A stretch of DNA of 64,000 bases from an uncultured Gallionellaceae bacterium. Lineage in GTDB: Bacteria > Pseudomonadota > Gammaproteobacteria > Burkholderiales > Gallionellaceae. The translations under genes were made by a program, and so were the position numbers. This document shows positions 56,271 through 64,000 of the stretch, piece after piece. Position 1 is the stretch's first letter, and each line of letters begins with the position of its first letter. The stretch is taken from NCBI GenBank assembly GCA_903847155.1, contig CAINCU010000017.1, forward strand, positions 23,725 to 87,724. The letters are read 5' to 3'. Under the pieces are notes generated by a model, which had not been told where the DNA came from, did no database searches, and was given only the letters and a program-made list of their open reading frames with translations.

Positions 56271-57032
56271 ATGCCGATACCAGAAATAGCCTCATGGAAA
56301 GTTGAGTCACTTCGACTGACTGTTTTTTTGGCCGATCCTGTTGAACCCAACGGGCTTGATTCCACCGCGCAAAGTTGGTGGAAGAGCATTACAGGCCAAG
56401 AATCTGAAACCACTACCAGCAAGCGGCAAACCGGCGAGCATATAGTAGAAGGAGGGTTCGGCGATTGGCGCTTCAATTTGAGTATCAATTCCTTAAGCAA
56501 CAGAGTTGATTGGGTGGCTTATCCTACTGCTCCTGAACTTCATGGCATCTCCACAATTGGCAGTTATGTAGCCAGCCCGGCAATTTTTTATAAGGCGCTG
56601 AATAACTGGCTTCTGACTTTGTCCCCGCCAGCCCTCCGTATTGCCTATGGTGTCGTGTTGTTAAACGAGGTACCGGAGAGAAAAACAGGCTATGAAATGC
56701 TGGCCTCCTATTTACCTATCATCAAAATTAATGCGGACACTTGGTCTGATTTCTTCTTTCAAGTTAACAATAAAGTCAAATCAGCGGTGTTAGTAGCATC
56801 GCCACTTAACGTAGTATCCAAATGGGCTGCCATTAAGACGGTGCGTATTCAAGTCAACACTTCTGAAGCCCCCTCGGCTGCCTCTGTTGAATTAAATGCC
56901 TGTCGCCTTGAGCTAGATTTAAGTACTGCAGTAGAAAACAAAACTTCAATGGAGCCTGCCAATCTATCAACTCTCTTTAATGAGTTTAGAGCGATTGCGG
57001 ATCAATATGTATCTAAGGGATACCCAGCATGA
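56271..57032 (+). CDS. Unknown protein, first gene of a three-gene operon
   Basis: The 253-residue protein is soluble and beta-rich, with no signal peptide or catalytic motif I can name. The first part (FLADPVEPNGLDSTAQSWWKSITGQ) is followed by GDWRFNLSINSLSNRVDW and PIIKINADTWSDFFFQVNN, which suggest a compact beta fold. The end overlaps the next gene by four bases. Low GC and many AGC/ATT-type codons set it apart from the chromosomal genes. Function is unknown. Confidence 0.72.
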   Translation: MPIPEIASWKVESLRLTVFLADPVEPNGLDSTAQSWWKSITGQESETTTSKRQTGEHIVEGGFGDWRFNLSINSLSNRVDWVAYPTAPELHGISTIGSYVASPAIFYKALNNWLLTLSPPALRIAYGVVLLNEVPERKTGYEMLASYLPIIKINADTWSDFFFQVNNKVKSAVLVASPLNVVSKWAAIKTVRIQVNTSEAPSAASVELNACRLELDLSTAVENKTSMEPANLSTLFNEFRAIADQYVSKGYPA

Positions 57033-57709
57033 GCAATGCTCAGATATGCACGGACGCTCTTGAACGATATTTCCATATCGGGAATGAGCTTGGGCAGGGC
57101 TATGAGAATTCAACGTATACTCATAGGAAGCAGCCCAATACAATCGTGAGGAATTTGGTTGTTAACGGATATCCGCAAAGTGAGGATATGGATGCTGTTA
57201 CGGTTTACATCTCGACCAGTACCGCTCCAGATATTTACAACAAATTCCAACGTGCCTATGAGATGCATCGTGGATATGTGGTTGTAGATGACCTAAATTT
57301 TTCCAGCGGTGCTTACCTCGGAATTATTGAATGTAAGGTCTTGGCCGGTAGCGATACGCCATCAAAAGCAAGCATCTTCGATAAACTTGAAAATACTGCC
57401 GAGCTTTCTAGCTATCTTCTAAATATTTATGATTTGGAGTTGGCGAAGCGGCATAGAGCCGCCTCTAAGGTTATCTTTAGGTATATCGAGACACATTTTG
57501 CCATGTCTGATTTAATGGCAGTGGATGCCATGTTGGGAGCGATTGATCTCGAAAAATTAAGTCCCTGGTCAATTTCTGGACTGGTTAGATTCACAGGTCG
57601 TGCTCGCAGCCATCTTCCGTGCTGGAGCACTGTATTTAGTAATGCAAAAACATTGTTAGCGAAGCAAGGCTATAAAGCCGAAAAACTCTTAGCTGGAATC
57701 GGGGAGTGA
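57029..57709 (+). CDS. Unknown protein, second gene of a three-gene operon
   Basis: The 226-residue protein opens MSNAQICTDALERYFHIGNELG and has a middle section (YVVVDDLNFSSGAYLGIIECKVLAG cut by charged turns) that looks like alternating strands, and a helical C-terminal third (FTGRARSHLPCWSTVFSNAK). No known domain is recognised. Overlap with the first gene and four bases to the third show that the three are made together. Confidence 0.72.
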   Translation: MSNAQICTDALERYFHIGNELGQGYENSTYTHRKQPNTIVRNLVVNGYPQSEDMDAVTVYISTSTAPDIYNKFQRAYEMHRGYVVVDDLNFSSGAYLGIIECKVLAGSDTPSKASIFDKLENTAELSSYLLNIYDLELAKRHRAASKVIFRYIETHFAMSDLMAVDAMLGAIDLEKLSPWSISGLVRFTGRARSHLPCWSTVFSNAKTLLAKQGYKAEKLLAGIGE

Positions 57710-57713
57710 GGTT

Positions 57714-58400
57714 TTGCCGACAGTAAACGTTGCGCCTGACAATCCATTTTCTGACATTCCATCACTAGCAATCGCGATTAGCGGAAGTGCAACTACCCGT
57801 AGCCTTAAGCGGCGGCACTTGGGTATATTTTTCCGTCCGGATGGGGAGGACTTGCAGTTAATTCATCTGGGATGGCATGATGATTTTCATCGTGATAGTC
57901 CGGATGAGAAATACTGCTGGGTCCCTTGCAAACACATTGATCCCGTGGTCTTGGATACCATTGCTGATTGGCTTTCCGAAGTTTGGAAAGCTAATGGCTC
58001 CAAAATTCCGTACAGTATCAAACCATATGACACTAATCCGTTTGATGATTTTGGAAAGCTAATATCCCGTGAGCCCGGAGATGGGTTCACATGTGCAACA
58101 TTTGTTATGTGGGTCTTTTATCACAGCCATATTGAATTAATCGACAAGGGAAGCTGGAAAGATCGCCGAAATGACAAAATATGGCGACAGTGGATTATTG
58201 ATATGTTGAACAGGACCCACCCAGGTGAAACAGAGCACATTGAAGCTCAGAGTGCATACATTGACCACGCGTCCCGATTTAGGCCGGAAGAAGTAGCCGG
58301 CGCAGCCGCAACTTTCAACTCCACACCCCTAAAATTTGGTGCTGCTGTAAAAGCTGGCAAACGCCTGACTCTTCAAATGCGAAAAAGAAGAATGCTCTGA
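57714..58400 (+). CDS. Permuted NlpC/P60 (LRAT-like) cysteine protein
   Basis: The 228-residue protein starts with TTG behind a GAGG site. It shows the circularly permuted papain-like pattern: His35 in RRHLGIFF with a following LIHLGWH strand, and Cys127 in GDGFTCATFVMW, the same order as LRAT/H-NC and YiiX-like enzymes, which act as thiol hydrolases or acyltransferases on lipids, peptides or proteins. The basic C-terminus (RLTLQMRKRRML) could touch membrane or nucleic acid. As the last gene of an uncharacterised operon at an island end, it could be the effector of a defence or conflict system; that is inference. Confidence 0.72.
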   Translation: MPTVNVAPDNPFSDIPSLAIAISGSATTRSLKRRHLGIFFRPDGEDLQLIHLGWHDDFHRDSPDEKYCWVPCKHIDPVVLDTIADWLSEVWKANGSKIPYSIKPYDTNPFDDFGKLISREPGDGFTCATFVMWVFYHSHIELIDKGSWKDRRNDKIWRQWIIDMLNRTHPGETEHIEAQSAYIDHASRFRPEEVAGAAATFNSTPLKFGAAVKAGKRLTLQMRKRRML

Positions 58401-58431
58401 TCGAAATACTATCGTAGCAGCATGCGGCAAG

Positions 58432-58526
58432 TGTACTATTGCTACAAGTCTGAACTAATGCAATCAACACGTTAACTGACCGTAAGTACGTTTTCAATAG
58501 TACAAATGTGGCTGAGTACTATATTG
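58432..58526. repeat. Island 2 end motifs, right side
   Basis: TGTACTATTG at 58432, CAATAGTACAAA at 58495 (reverse orientation) and AGTACTATATTG at 58515 resemble the TTTGTACTATTCAA pair at 49192. They sit within 130 bases of the right att repeat, as arm sites would. Confidence 0.5.
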
Positions 58527-58560
58527 ATTATTAATAATTTATTCTGGAATTGGGTAGTCG

Positions 58561-58606
58561 GCTACGAACCAAGGGGTCAGGAGTTCGAATCTCTTCCGGC
58601 GCACCA
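58561..58606 (+). repeat. att repeat copy 3 (right end of island 2)
   Basis: The 46 bases are identical to the end of tRNA-Arg and the next five (ATAAA) also match. The tRNA 5' half is absent, so this is an attachment repeat and not a gene. Chromosomal genes resume after it. Confidence 0.92.
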
Positions 58607-58613
58607 ATAAATT

Positions 58614-58646
58614 AAGGAGTTAGGTTAATAGCCTAACTCCTTTTCT
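58614..58646 (+). terminator. Rho-independent terminator, likely the original one of tRNA-Arg
   Basis: An 11-bp stem AAGGAGTTAGG/CCTAACTCCTT with a seven-base loop is followed by a T-rich run. It lies outside the islands, right after the third repeat, where the tRNA terminator would have been before insertion. Confidence 0.85.
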
Positions 58647-58797
58647 TTTCAGCGTAGCCCAATCGTAGCCATACCCCTCGAATCGTTTTCGCCTTATATT
58701 GAGTGGTGATAGCGGTTTCTATTGCGAGTATGTGATCGGCATCATGTGAAATGATGACGATCACCAGAATCGATCCAATGTTCTGCTGCAACCGAAA

Positions 58798-59409
58798 TTA
58801 TTTCGCGTAGTTCTTCTTGGCTTCATTTACGCAAGCAGTTTTGGCATCACCTGTCGCCGCATCGCATTTTTCTTTTGCCACATCATATTTCGCATCACGT
58901 TTTTCTACCGTTGCTTCATGACGCGCTTCACTGCCCGTTTCTTTTGCCTTCACGTGCGCAGCAGAGGATTCTTTCTTGGCCGCCCTGTTTGCCCGAGTAG
59001 TTATCAGCTTTGCCTTGGCATCGGCTTCCGCGCTGATCAGAGCGGCTTTCGCTTCTTTCACGCACACATCCTTGGCATTGCCTGTAGTGTCATCGCATTT
59101 CTCTTTAGCAATTGCATAATCCCCTTTCGCCTTGGCGACACTTACCTTGTAGGTCGCTTTGGTTGAAGGCTTGTTGCGTGCCTTGAGTTCGGCCTTGGCG
59201 ACTTTTTCCGTGCGTTTTGCTTCGGCTAGGCAGATGTCCTTGGCGTTATCGGTGAATGCATCGCAACTCGTTTTGGCCGACTTGTAATCAGCTGCAATGG
59301 TTTTTTCAGCGGTCTTGTATTCGCTCATGGACATACCTTGCGCCATTATGCTTACGCTGAATGCGATGCTGGTTATGGTGAGGATTGCGGTGATGTATGG
59401 TGTGTTCAT
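58798..59409 (-). CDS. Exported protein with three cysteine-pair repeats
   Basis: The 203-residue protein has a signal peptide (IAFSVSIMAQG) and three copies of a roughly 29-residue unit, AK..CD..T..AK..C..EAK, at about residues 43-72, 100-128 and 174-201. Each unit holds two cysteines 12 apart, likely joined as a disulfide in a helical hairpin. The rest is rich in Ala and Lys. It is probably a periplasmic stress or surface protein; the exact role is unknown. Confidence 0.75.
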   Translation of the reverse strand: MNTPYITAILTITSIAFSVSIMAQGMSMSEYKTAEKTIAADYKSAKTSCDAFTDNAKDICLAEAKRTEKVAKAELKARNKPSTKATYKVSVAKAKGDYAIAKEKCDDTTGNAKDVCVKEAKAALISAEADAKAKLITTRANRAAKKESSAAHVKAKETGSEARHEATVEKRDAKYDVAKEKCDAATGDAKTACVNEAKKNYAK

Positions 59410-59483
59410 TTTTATATTCCTTGGATGAAAAGATTGTGAAATTTTGAGCAGATGAAGTTAATCTGCCGCTCAATGTGAATTAT

Positions 59484-59681
59484 TTACCGCTGCTCTTGCC
59501 ATTCAACAAACGGCCTTGCCACATGCTCTTTGGTGATGCCGTACGCTTCCTGATGCCTTCCTGCTCGGCTTTCGCTTTGACCTACAATCACATCAAACTG
59601 ATCGCCATAAATTTCCCCGCACAATTGTTTGATGCCGCCCTTGATCTGTTTCCAGTTTCCCTCGATACGATCCCAGTTCAT
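59484..59681 (-). CDS. CsbD family stress protein
   Basis: The 65-residue protein opens MNWDRIEGNWKQIKGGIKQ and follows the CsbD pattern throughout (QFDVIVGQSESRAGRHQEAYGI), with the usual length. A GGAG site precedes the start. CsbD proteins are small, abundant general-stress proteins without known activity. A cysteine at residue 21 is unusual for the family. Confidence 0.9.
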   Translation of the reverse strand: MNWDRIEGNWKQIKGGIKQLCGEIYGDQFDVIVGQSESRAGRHQEAYGITKEHVARPFVEWQEQR

Positions 59682-60167
59682 GATGGGTCTCCTTTATGAT
59701 TGGTTGATATTGCCGACTAATGACGGCGGACAGTAAGCGCGTCCAAACAACCACGCTTGTGCTGCCCTGATGCTGGAAGACACATCCTGCATGAATAGCA
59801 CCGATGAGCAGATCATCTGGCATCTCCAATATTTTCACCGTGCGCTAACGCACGCTGAAAGGAATCAATAAACCTGAAATGGTCGTCCGCAAGTTGCACA
59901 AATACACATCGGCTAATAAATCCCAAAACATTCTTGTTGGCATCCGTTTAACGGATTGCTTGCTGTTCTTTGGCGGTCTGCTGCAAAAGCTGGAAGTTCA
60001 TCAGAACGTTTTCAGGGGTGGTTATGTTCGACAGCGCACTGAACATCATGCGCAGGAAGCGGATACCTGTATCTGCCTTGGCGCGTTGCGTCGAGTTTGC
60101 CGCTGTCGAGAACCGGCAGTCGGCTTTCACATCTCAATCCGGGATGTATTTTTCAGGAGAAGCAAAC
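59682..60167. other. Intergenic region without a recognised gene
   Basis: Short frames exist on both strands but none has a good ribosome site or family resemblance. A small hairpin CGTGCG-CTAA-CGCACG lies at 59839. Promoters for the CsbD gene (leftwards) and the lipoprotein gene at 60168 (rightwards) must lie here. Confidence 0.45.
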
Positions 60168-60995
60168 ATGAACAATTCTAAAATTTATCTCAAACCACTC
60201 ACTTGGTTGATGACCTTGCTGCTGGCCTTTTCGGTGGCAGGATGCGGAAGTGGAGGGAGTACAAATAACGCAGCTCCAACCACACCTGGTGCCGGCACAG
60301 GCTTGGGCGGTGCAGGTCATGGTCCGTCACCGGTGGCTCTCGGTGGGGCTGGCAATTATGTGATTCTGGCAAAATCAGCCATTTCAACCACGGGTGTCAC
60401 CGTAATCACTGGAGATATTGCAGTCAGTCCAGCCGCCGCAAGCTACATCACCGGATTTTCGTTAGTAGCTCCGCCGACTACCTCTACGACATCGCCTTTA
60501 GTGACCGGACTGGTATTCGCATCCGACTATAACGCTCCTACTCCAAGCAACCTGACCACGGCGGTAAACAATATGCTAACGGCATACACCGATGCCGCAG
60601 GACGTGCTCCAGATTTTACTGAAGTGGGCGCTGGCAATATTAGCGGGATGACGCTTCCTGCCGGTACCTACAAATGGAGTACCGGCGTGTTGCTCACAAC
60701 AAATGTCACGCTTAACGGTGGTCCAAACGATGTCTGGGTCTTCGAGATAGCGCAAGACGTTACCGTGGCCAATAACGCAACGGTGACGCTGGCCGGTGGC
60801 GCACTTCCCAAGAACATCTTCTGGCAGGTTGCTGGTGGTACGGGAGTGGCCCTTGGAACGACCGCACACATGGAAGGCGTGATTCTGGCTGCCAAAGCGA
60901 TCACACTGAATACTGGCGCAACGGCAAATAGCAGACTATTGGCTCAGACAGCGGTCACATTGAATGCCAATACGGTGACGCAACCAGCTCCGTAA
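60168..60995 (+). CDS. Ice-binding-like (DUF3494) lipoprotein
   Basis: The ATG at 60168 behind CAGGAGA gives 275 residues with a lipobox (LLLAFSVAGC). After a Gly/Thr-rich linker, the domain from about residue 57 matches DUF3494 ice-binding-like proteins: NYVILAKSAISTTGVTVITGDIAVSP, then TLPAGTYKWSTGVLL and PNDVWVFEIAQDVTV, with Thr-rich strands of a beta-solenoid. Such proteins bind ice or act as surface adhesins. Here cell-surface attachment is predicted; ice binding is not shown. Confidence 0.87.
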   Translation: MNNSKIYLKPLTWLMTLLLAFSVAGCGSGGSTNNAAPTTPGAGTGLGGAGHGPSPVALGGAGNYVILAKSAISTTGVTVITGDIAVSPAAASYITGFSLVAPPTTSTTSPLVTGLVFASDYNAPTPSNLTTAVNNMLTAYTDAAGRAPDFTEVGAGNISGMTLPAGTYKWSTGVLLTTNVTLNGGPNDVWVFEIAQDVTVANNATVTLAGGALPKNIFWQVAGGTGVALGTTAHMEGVILAAKAITLNTGATANSRLLAQTAVTLNANTVTQPAP

Positions 60996-61018
60996 AGCTT
61001 GCATAACTGAAAGTGAAT

Positions 61019-61046
61019 AAGGCCGTCGAGAGACGGCCTTATTTAT
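61019..61046. terminator. Bidirectional terminator
   Basis: A perfect 9-bp stem AAGGCCGTC/GACGGCCTT with a GAGA loop is flanked by A- and T-rich ends. It lies between the convergent lipoprotein gene and FMN reductase gene and could stop both. Confidence 0.85.
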
Positions 61047-61069
61047 TATCGGCGCACATTAAAACTGTA

Positions 61070-61621
61070 TCAGGCCGTATGCTTTTTCACCCAAGCCACA
61101 TACCCATCCATCCAGCTTTGCAAGAATTTCTTGCTGCCCGCTCCGATATTGCCTGCCTCATCAAACAGTCCGTCTTTAACCTGGATGAATGCTTCCGGCT
61201 GCCCAAGTGTGGGCATGTCCAGTGTCGCCAGAATATTGCGCAAATGTTGTTGTGCCATGGACGTGCCGGTTGCTCCGGGCGAAGCTCCCAGCATTCCCGC
61301 AGGCTTGCCCGCCCAGGCACTCTGCCCGTAAGGACGCGATGCGTGGTCGATGGCGTTCTTCAGTACGCCCGGGATTGAGCGGTTATATTCGGGCGTGACG
61401 AACAGCACGCCTTGCGCGCTGTTGAGTTCTTTTTTCAGGCGTTTGACCGACTCGGCTTGGTGCGCATCATCGTCTTGGTTGTAGAGCGGCAAGTCACCGA
61501 TCTGTACTTGCTTGAACGAGAACTCCGGCGGTGCCAATTTCAGCATGGCGTTGGCCAGCTTCTGGTTGAACGAATCCTTGCGCAGGCTGCCGACGACAAC
61601 AGCGATTAGATATTTGCTCAT
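61070..61621 (-). CDS. NADPH-dependent FMN reductase (chromate/quinone reductase type)
   Basis: The ATG at 61621 with GGAGAG upstream gives 183 residues. The flavodoxin-like fold is shown by VVVGSLRKDSFNQKLAN at the start, the FMN-binding VTPEYNRSIPGVLKNAID near residue 80 and GASPGATGTSMAQQHLR. Relatives reduce quinones, azo dyes or chromate and guard against oxidative stress. It ends a minus-strand run with a dihaem cytochrome and a ferritin-like protein. Confidence 0.92.
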   Translation of the reverse strand: MSKYLIAVVVGSLRKDSFNQKLANAMLKLAPPEFSFKQVQIGDLPLYNQDDDAHQAESVKRLKKELNSAQGVLFVTPEYNRSIPGVLKNAIDHASRPYGQSAWAGKPAGMLGASPGATGTSMAQQHLRNILATLDMPTLGQPEAFIQVKDGLFDEAGNIGAGSKKFLQSWMDGYVAWVKKHTA

Positions 61622-61663
61622 GATGCTCTCCTGTAAATGTGATTGACGTGATGTCATGAATGC

Positions 61664-63022
61664 TTACAGCGCCCGCAGAAACGCCAGCAGATCTTTCTTT
61701 TCCTGTTCATTCAATTTCAGTTCCAGCACTAGGTTGAAAAACTCCACCGTGTCCTCCAGCGTCAGCAAACGTCCATCGTGCAGATAAGGCGGTGAATCCT
61801 TGATGCCGCGCAGTGAAAAAGTTTTGATCGGGCCATCCGCCGATGCGGTGCGGCCGTTGATGGTGACTTCCTTGAAGAAGCGTTCCACCTGCAAATTGTG
61901 CATGCTGTTGTCGGTGTAATACGGCGGGGTGTGGCAGTTTGCGCATTGGCCTTTGCCGAAGAATATTTCCTGTCCGCGCAGCTCGCTTTCGCTGGCTTTG
62001 GCGGGATCGAGCTTGCCGAACAGGTTGAGCTTGGGCGCAGGCGGGAAGTCGAGCAGTGCCTGAAACTCCGCCATGAACTGCACCTGGCTGCCGCGTTCCA
62101 GCACGTTGATGCCTTTGCGCGCCGCGTCCGCCGGGATGCCGTCGAAGTAAGCGCCGCGCTGCTCGAACTCGGTGAAGTCCTCCACCGTTTTCATTGCGCG
62201 TTGCGAACCAAACAGACGCTGAATGTTCACGCCGCGCAGCGATGGTGTGTCGATGCGGTGGCGATACTCGTTGGGGCGAATGTCGCCGACCGTATGTGTG
62301 GCTCCGGTGGTGTGACCGTTGGCGTGGCAGTCGAAACAGGCCACGCCTTGTGAAGCCTTCAAACTGCGGCGGTCATCGGTGGCGTTAAATTGCTGTTGCG
62401 GAAACGGCGTGAGCAGCAAGCGCAAACCTTCGAGTTGCTTGGGATTGAGAATGTCTTTGAATAACTCGTTGAAGTTGGCTAGCGTCACCAACTTGCCTTG
62501 CGACACATCGCCCAGATCAGGTCGCGTGGTCAGATAAATCGCTGGCGGAAACTCGGGCAGAAAATAATCCGGCAAATCGAAATCGAGATCGAAACGCGTC
62601 AGATCACGTTCGGTTTGCTGCTTGATTTCCTGGATAAGAAATTTGGGGAAAACCATGCCACCAACTTCATGGTGAGGATGCGGCAACGGCAGAAAACCGG
62701 AGGGCCAAAGTTGTTTGTCTTTGATCTCATCCGGCGACAAAGCTGCGAGTTTTTCCCACGTCATGCCGCGCGGCAACTTGACGCGCACGCCGTCTTGCAC
62801 CGGTTTGCCGCGCGACATTGCCGCGGATGAAGAAGGACGATCCGCAAGGTCGTAACGCTCCGTGAGCATGACCTGTTGGCGCTGAGCGAACTTCGGCTTC
62901 TCAGATTGCAGGCGTTTTGTCAACGCGGAGAAATCATCATCGGCAGCCGAAGCTGTCAGCGTGAAGCACACAAGTACCGTTGCAGGCAATGTGACTGAGC
63001 TGATTTGTGACCACACTGACAT
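61664..63022 (-). CDS. Dihaem cytochrome c peroxidase-like protein
   Basis: The 452-residue protein has a signal peptide ending TASAADD and two haem sites, CFDCH near residue 230 and CANCH near 367, in the order of bacterial dihaem peroxidase (CcpA/MauG) relatives. The N-terminal 200 residues before the first haem are longer than in standard peroxidases. It acts in the periplasm, reducing peroxide or modifying a partner. It follows the ferritin-like gene by 24 bases. Confidence 0.88.
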   Translation of the reverse strand: MSVWSQISSVTLPATVLVCFTLTASAADDDFSALTKRLQSEKPKFAQRQQVMLTERYDLADRPSSSAAMSRGKPVQDGVRVKLPRGMTWEKLAALSPDEIKDKQLWPSGFLPLPHPHHEVGGMVFPKFLIQEIKQQTERDLTRFDLDFDLPDYFLPEFPPAIYLTTRPDLGDVSQGKLVTLANFNELFKDILNPKQLEGLRLLLTPFPQQQFNATDDRRSLKASQGVACFDCHANGHTTGATHTVGDIRPNEYRHRIDTPSLRGVNIQRLFGSQRAMKTVEDFTEFEQRGAYFDGIPADAARKGINVLERGSQVQFMAEFQALLDFPPAPKLNLFGKLDPAKASESELRGQEIFFGKGQCANCHTPPYYTDNSMHNLQVERFFKEVTINGRTASADGPIKTFSLRGIKDSPPYLHDGRLLTLEDTVEFFNLVLELKLNEQEKKDLLAFLRAL

Positions 63023-63046
63023 GACTAATTTCCTGACGTGAAATCT

Positions 63047-63334
63047 TCACTTATGGGCAATCGATTTATCAGTGAACAAGAATTCCTTCAGCTTTTTGGA
63101 AAACATTGTGTCTTTGCGTTGAATCCACTCCAACAACATTGACGCGTGTTCTTTCTCTTCGTCGCGGTTATGTACAAGGATGCTCTTGAGTTCGGTGTCC
63201 TTGCACAGAGAAGCACGCTGGTTGTAACTATCGATTGCATCCAACTCTTCCATCAGGGAAACAATGGCTCTGTGCATATCGCGGGCTTTGGCGGATAGCT
63301 CTTCTACAGGTTCTTGATAACTGTTACTGGACAT
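63047..63334 (-). CDS. Encapsulated-ferritin (EncFtn) family protein
   Basis: The 95-residue protein closely follows the EncFtn pattern: DMHRAIVSLMEELDAIDSYN and LVHNRDEEKEHASMLLEW. The ferroxidase residues known from Rhodospirillum rubrum EncFtn (Glu32, Glu62, His65) correspond to Glu30, Glu60 and His63 here. EncFtn oxidises ferrous iron inside an encapsulin shell. Here the protein ends right after the helical core (FTDKSIAHK) with no encapsulin-targeting tail, and no shell gene is in view. An AAGGAG site supports the start. Confidence 0.9.
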   Translation of the reverse strand: MSSNSYQEPVEELSAKARDMHRAIVSLMEELDAIDSYNQRASLCKDTELKSILVHNRDEEKEHASMLLEWIQRKDTMFSKKLKEFLFTDKSIAHK

Positions 63335-63396
63335 ACATTTCTCCTTAAGTGGGTTGGTGAAAACGAATTACTTGCCCTGCAAGTTTAACGAAAACC

Positions 63397-64000
63397 TCAT
63401 ACTTCAAGAAAGCTGAGCAAGTCGGCGTTGAACAGGTCTTTGTGGGTCTGGGTGAGTCCGTGGGATGCGCCCGGATAAACTTTCAAGGTTGCGTTCTTGA
63501 TGAGTTTGGATGCTGCAAAAGCAGTCGTTTTGATGGGCACGATCTGGTCGTCATCACCGTGGATGATGAGTGTCGGCACGTCGAATTTCTTGAGGTCATC
63601 GGTGAAGTCGGTCTCGGAAAAAGCCTTGATGCTGTCGAATTCATTCTTGAGTCCGCCCTGCATCCCCTGCAACCAGAACGCATCGCGCACACCTTGGCTG
63701 ATCTTTGCACCCGGCCTGTTGGCACCGTAGAACGGTATGGTGAGGTCCTTGAAGAATTGCGAACGGTCTGCGGCGACACCGTTGCGGATATTGTCGAACG
63801 TTTCGATAGCAAGCCCACCGGGATTGCTATCCGTCTTAAGCATTAACGGTGTCACTGCACCTACCAATACCGCCTTGGCGATGCGCTTGGTGCCGTGGCG
63901 GCCAATGTAGTGGGCGACCTCCCCGCCCCCCATGGAATGCCCCACCAGCATGATGACATTCAAATCCAATTGTTCGATCAATTCAGACAGATCATCAGCA
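63397..64000 (-). CDS. Alpha/beta hydrolase, chloroperoxidase-like (partial)
   Basis: The frame is open to the window edge; the N-terminus is missing. The nucleophile elbow [18 protein letters not shown], the acid in [12 protein letters not shown] and the His in YPGASHGL complete the catalytic triad. The sequence is of the non-haem chloroperoxidase/esterase type. True substrate is unknown. It is the first visible gene of the minus-strand run 64.0-61.1 kb, with 62 bases to the ferritin-like gene. Confidence 0.92.
   Translation of the reverse strand, partial: ADDLSELIEQLDLNVIMLVGHSMGGGEVAHYIGRHGTKRIAKAVLVGAVTPLMLKTDSNPGGLAIETFDNIRNGVAADRSQFFKDLTIPFYGANRPGAKISQGVRDAFWLQGMQGGLKNEFDSIKAFSETDFTDDLKKFDVPTLIIHGDDDQIVPIKTTAFAASKLIKNATLKVYPGASHGLTQTHKDLFNADLLSFLEV

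Larger units (their letters stand above)
49158..58606. mobile_element. Genomic island 2 in tandem with island 1
   Basis: It is bounded by the second and third tRNA-derived repeats. It holds a broken restriction helicase, a toxin-antitoxin-like trio, a serine recombinase with two ParB-like genes and a zinc-finger gene, and an unknown three-gene operon. It has no tyrosine integrase of its own, so it may depend on another element or be a remnant. The short motif TTTGTACTATT lies near both ends. Confidence 0.8.

Noticed and set aside
30748..58606. CRISPR array or prophage in the islands
   Set aside because: No regular short repeats with unique spacers, and no capsid, terminase, tail or lysis genes are seen.
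59879..60181. Plus-strand frame before the ice-binding-like lipoprotein
   Set aside because: No ribosome site or family resemblance; it overlaps the lipoprotein start in another frame.

Overview
The window looks like a chromosome segment of a betaproteobacterial chemolithotroph close to the Gallionellaceae (Sideroxydans-type). This is inferred from the complete sulfur-oxidising dsr operon, the housekeeping gene style and the moderate GC content; no ribosomal RNA is present to prove it.

Region 1 (1-10.2 kb) is the dsr cluster in the order dsrB(end)-E-F-H-C-M-K-L-J-O-P-N. It is the oxidative (reverse) type, because dsrEFH and dsrL are present. Sulfur carried on DsrC is oxidised by DsrAB in the cytoplasm. 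DsrEFH hands sulfur to DsrC, DsrL links the system to pyridine nucleotides, and DsrMKJOP is the membrane electron-transfer complex. DsrN amidates siroheme, and a DUF4202 gene is translationally coupled to dsrN. cysG (siroheme synthase), which supplies the sulfite reductase cofactor, follows at 10.3-11.7 kb behind a perfect 16-bp palindrome.

Region 2 (11.7-30.7 kb) is ordinary chromosome: four small genes of unknown role, surE-pcm-nlpD with a radical SAM gene where rpoS often lies, a TonB receptor/substrate-binding protein/hybrid kinase set, then on the minus strand recJ, an MgtC/DUF4010 membrane protein, prfB with its programmed frameshift, lysS, and a Crp/Fnr regulator next to a DUF2892 gene broken by one stop codon. 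lysC, tRNA-Ser(GCU) and tRNA-Arg(ACG) close the region.

Region 3 (30.7-58.6 kb) is a tandem pair of genomic islands in the 3' end of tRNA-Arg. A 46-bp tRNA-derived repeat occurs three times (30657, 49112, 58561). Island 1 (30.7-49.2 kb) has a hairpin-rich non-coding end, an AlpA/primase/RepA-type replication module, an unknown two-gene pair, a four-gene type III restriction-modification-like system with a PLD-type SNF2 helicase and a DUF4391 protein, and a tyrosine integrase. Island 2 (49.2-58.6 kb) has a broken restriction helicase, a toxin-antitoxin-like trio, a serine recombinase/ParB/RepB/zinc-finger module, and an uncharacterised three-gene operon ending in a permuted NlpC/P60 (LRAT-like) cysteine protein. 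That operon is my best candidate for an undescribed system.

Region 4 (58.6-64 kb) is chromosome again: a Cys-repeat exported protein, a CsbD protein, an ice-binding-like lipoprotein, and a minus-strand run of an alpha/beta hydrolase, an encapsulated-ferritin-family protein with no encapsulin gene in view, a dihaem cytochrome and an FMN reductase.
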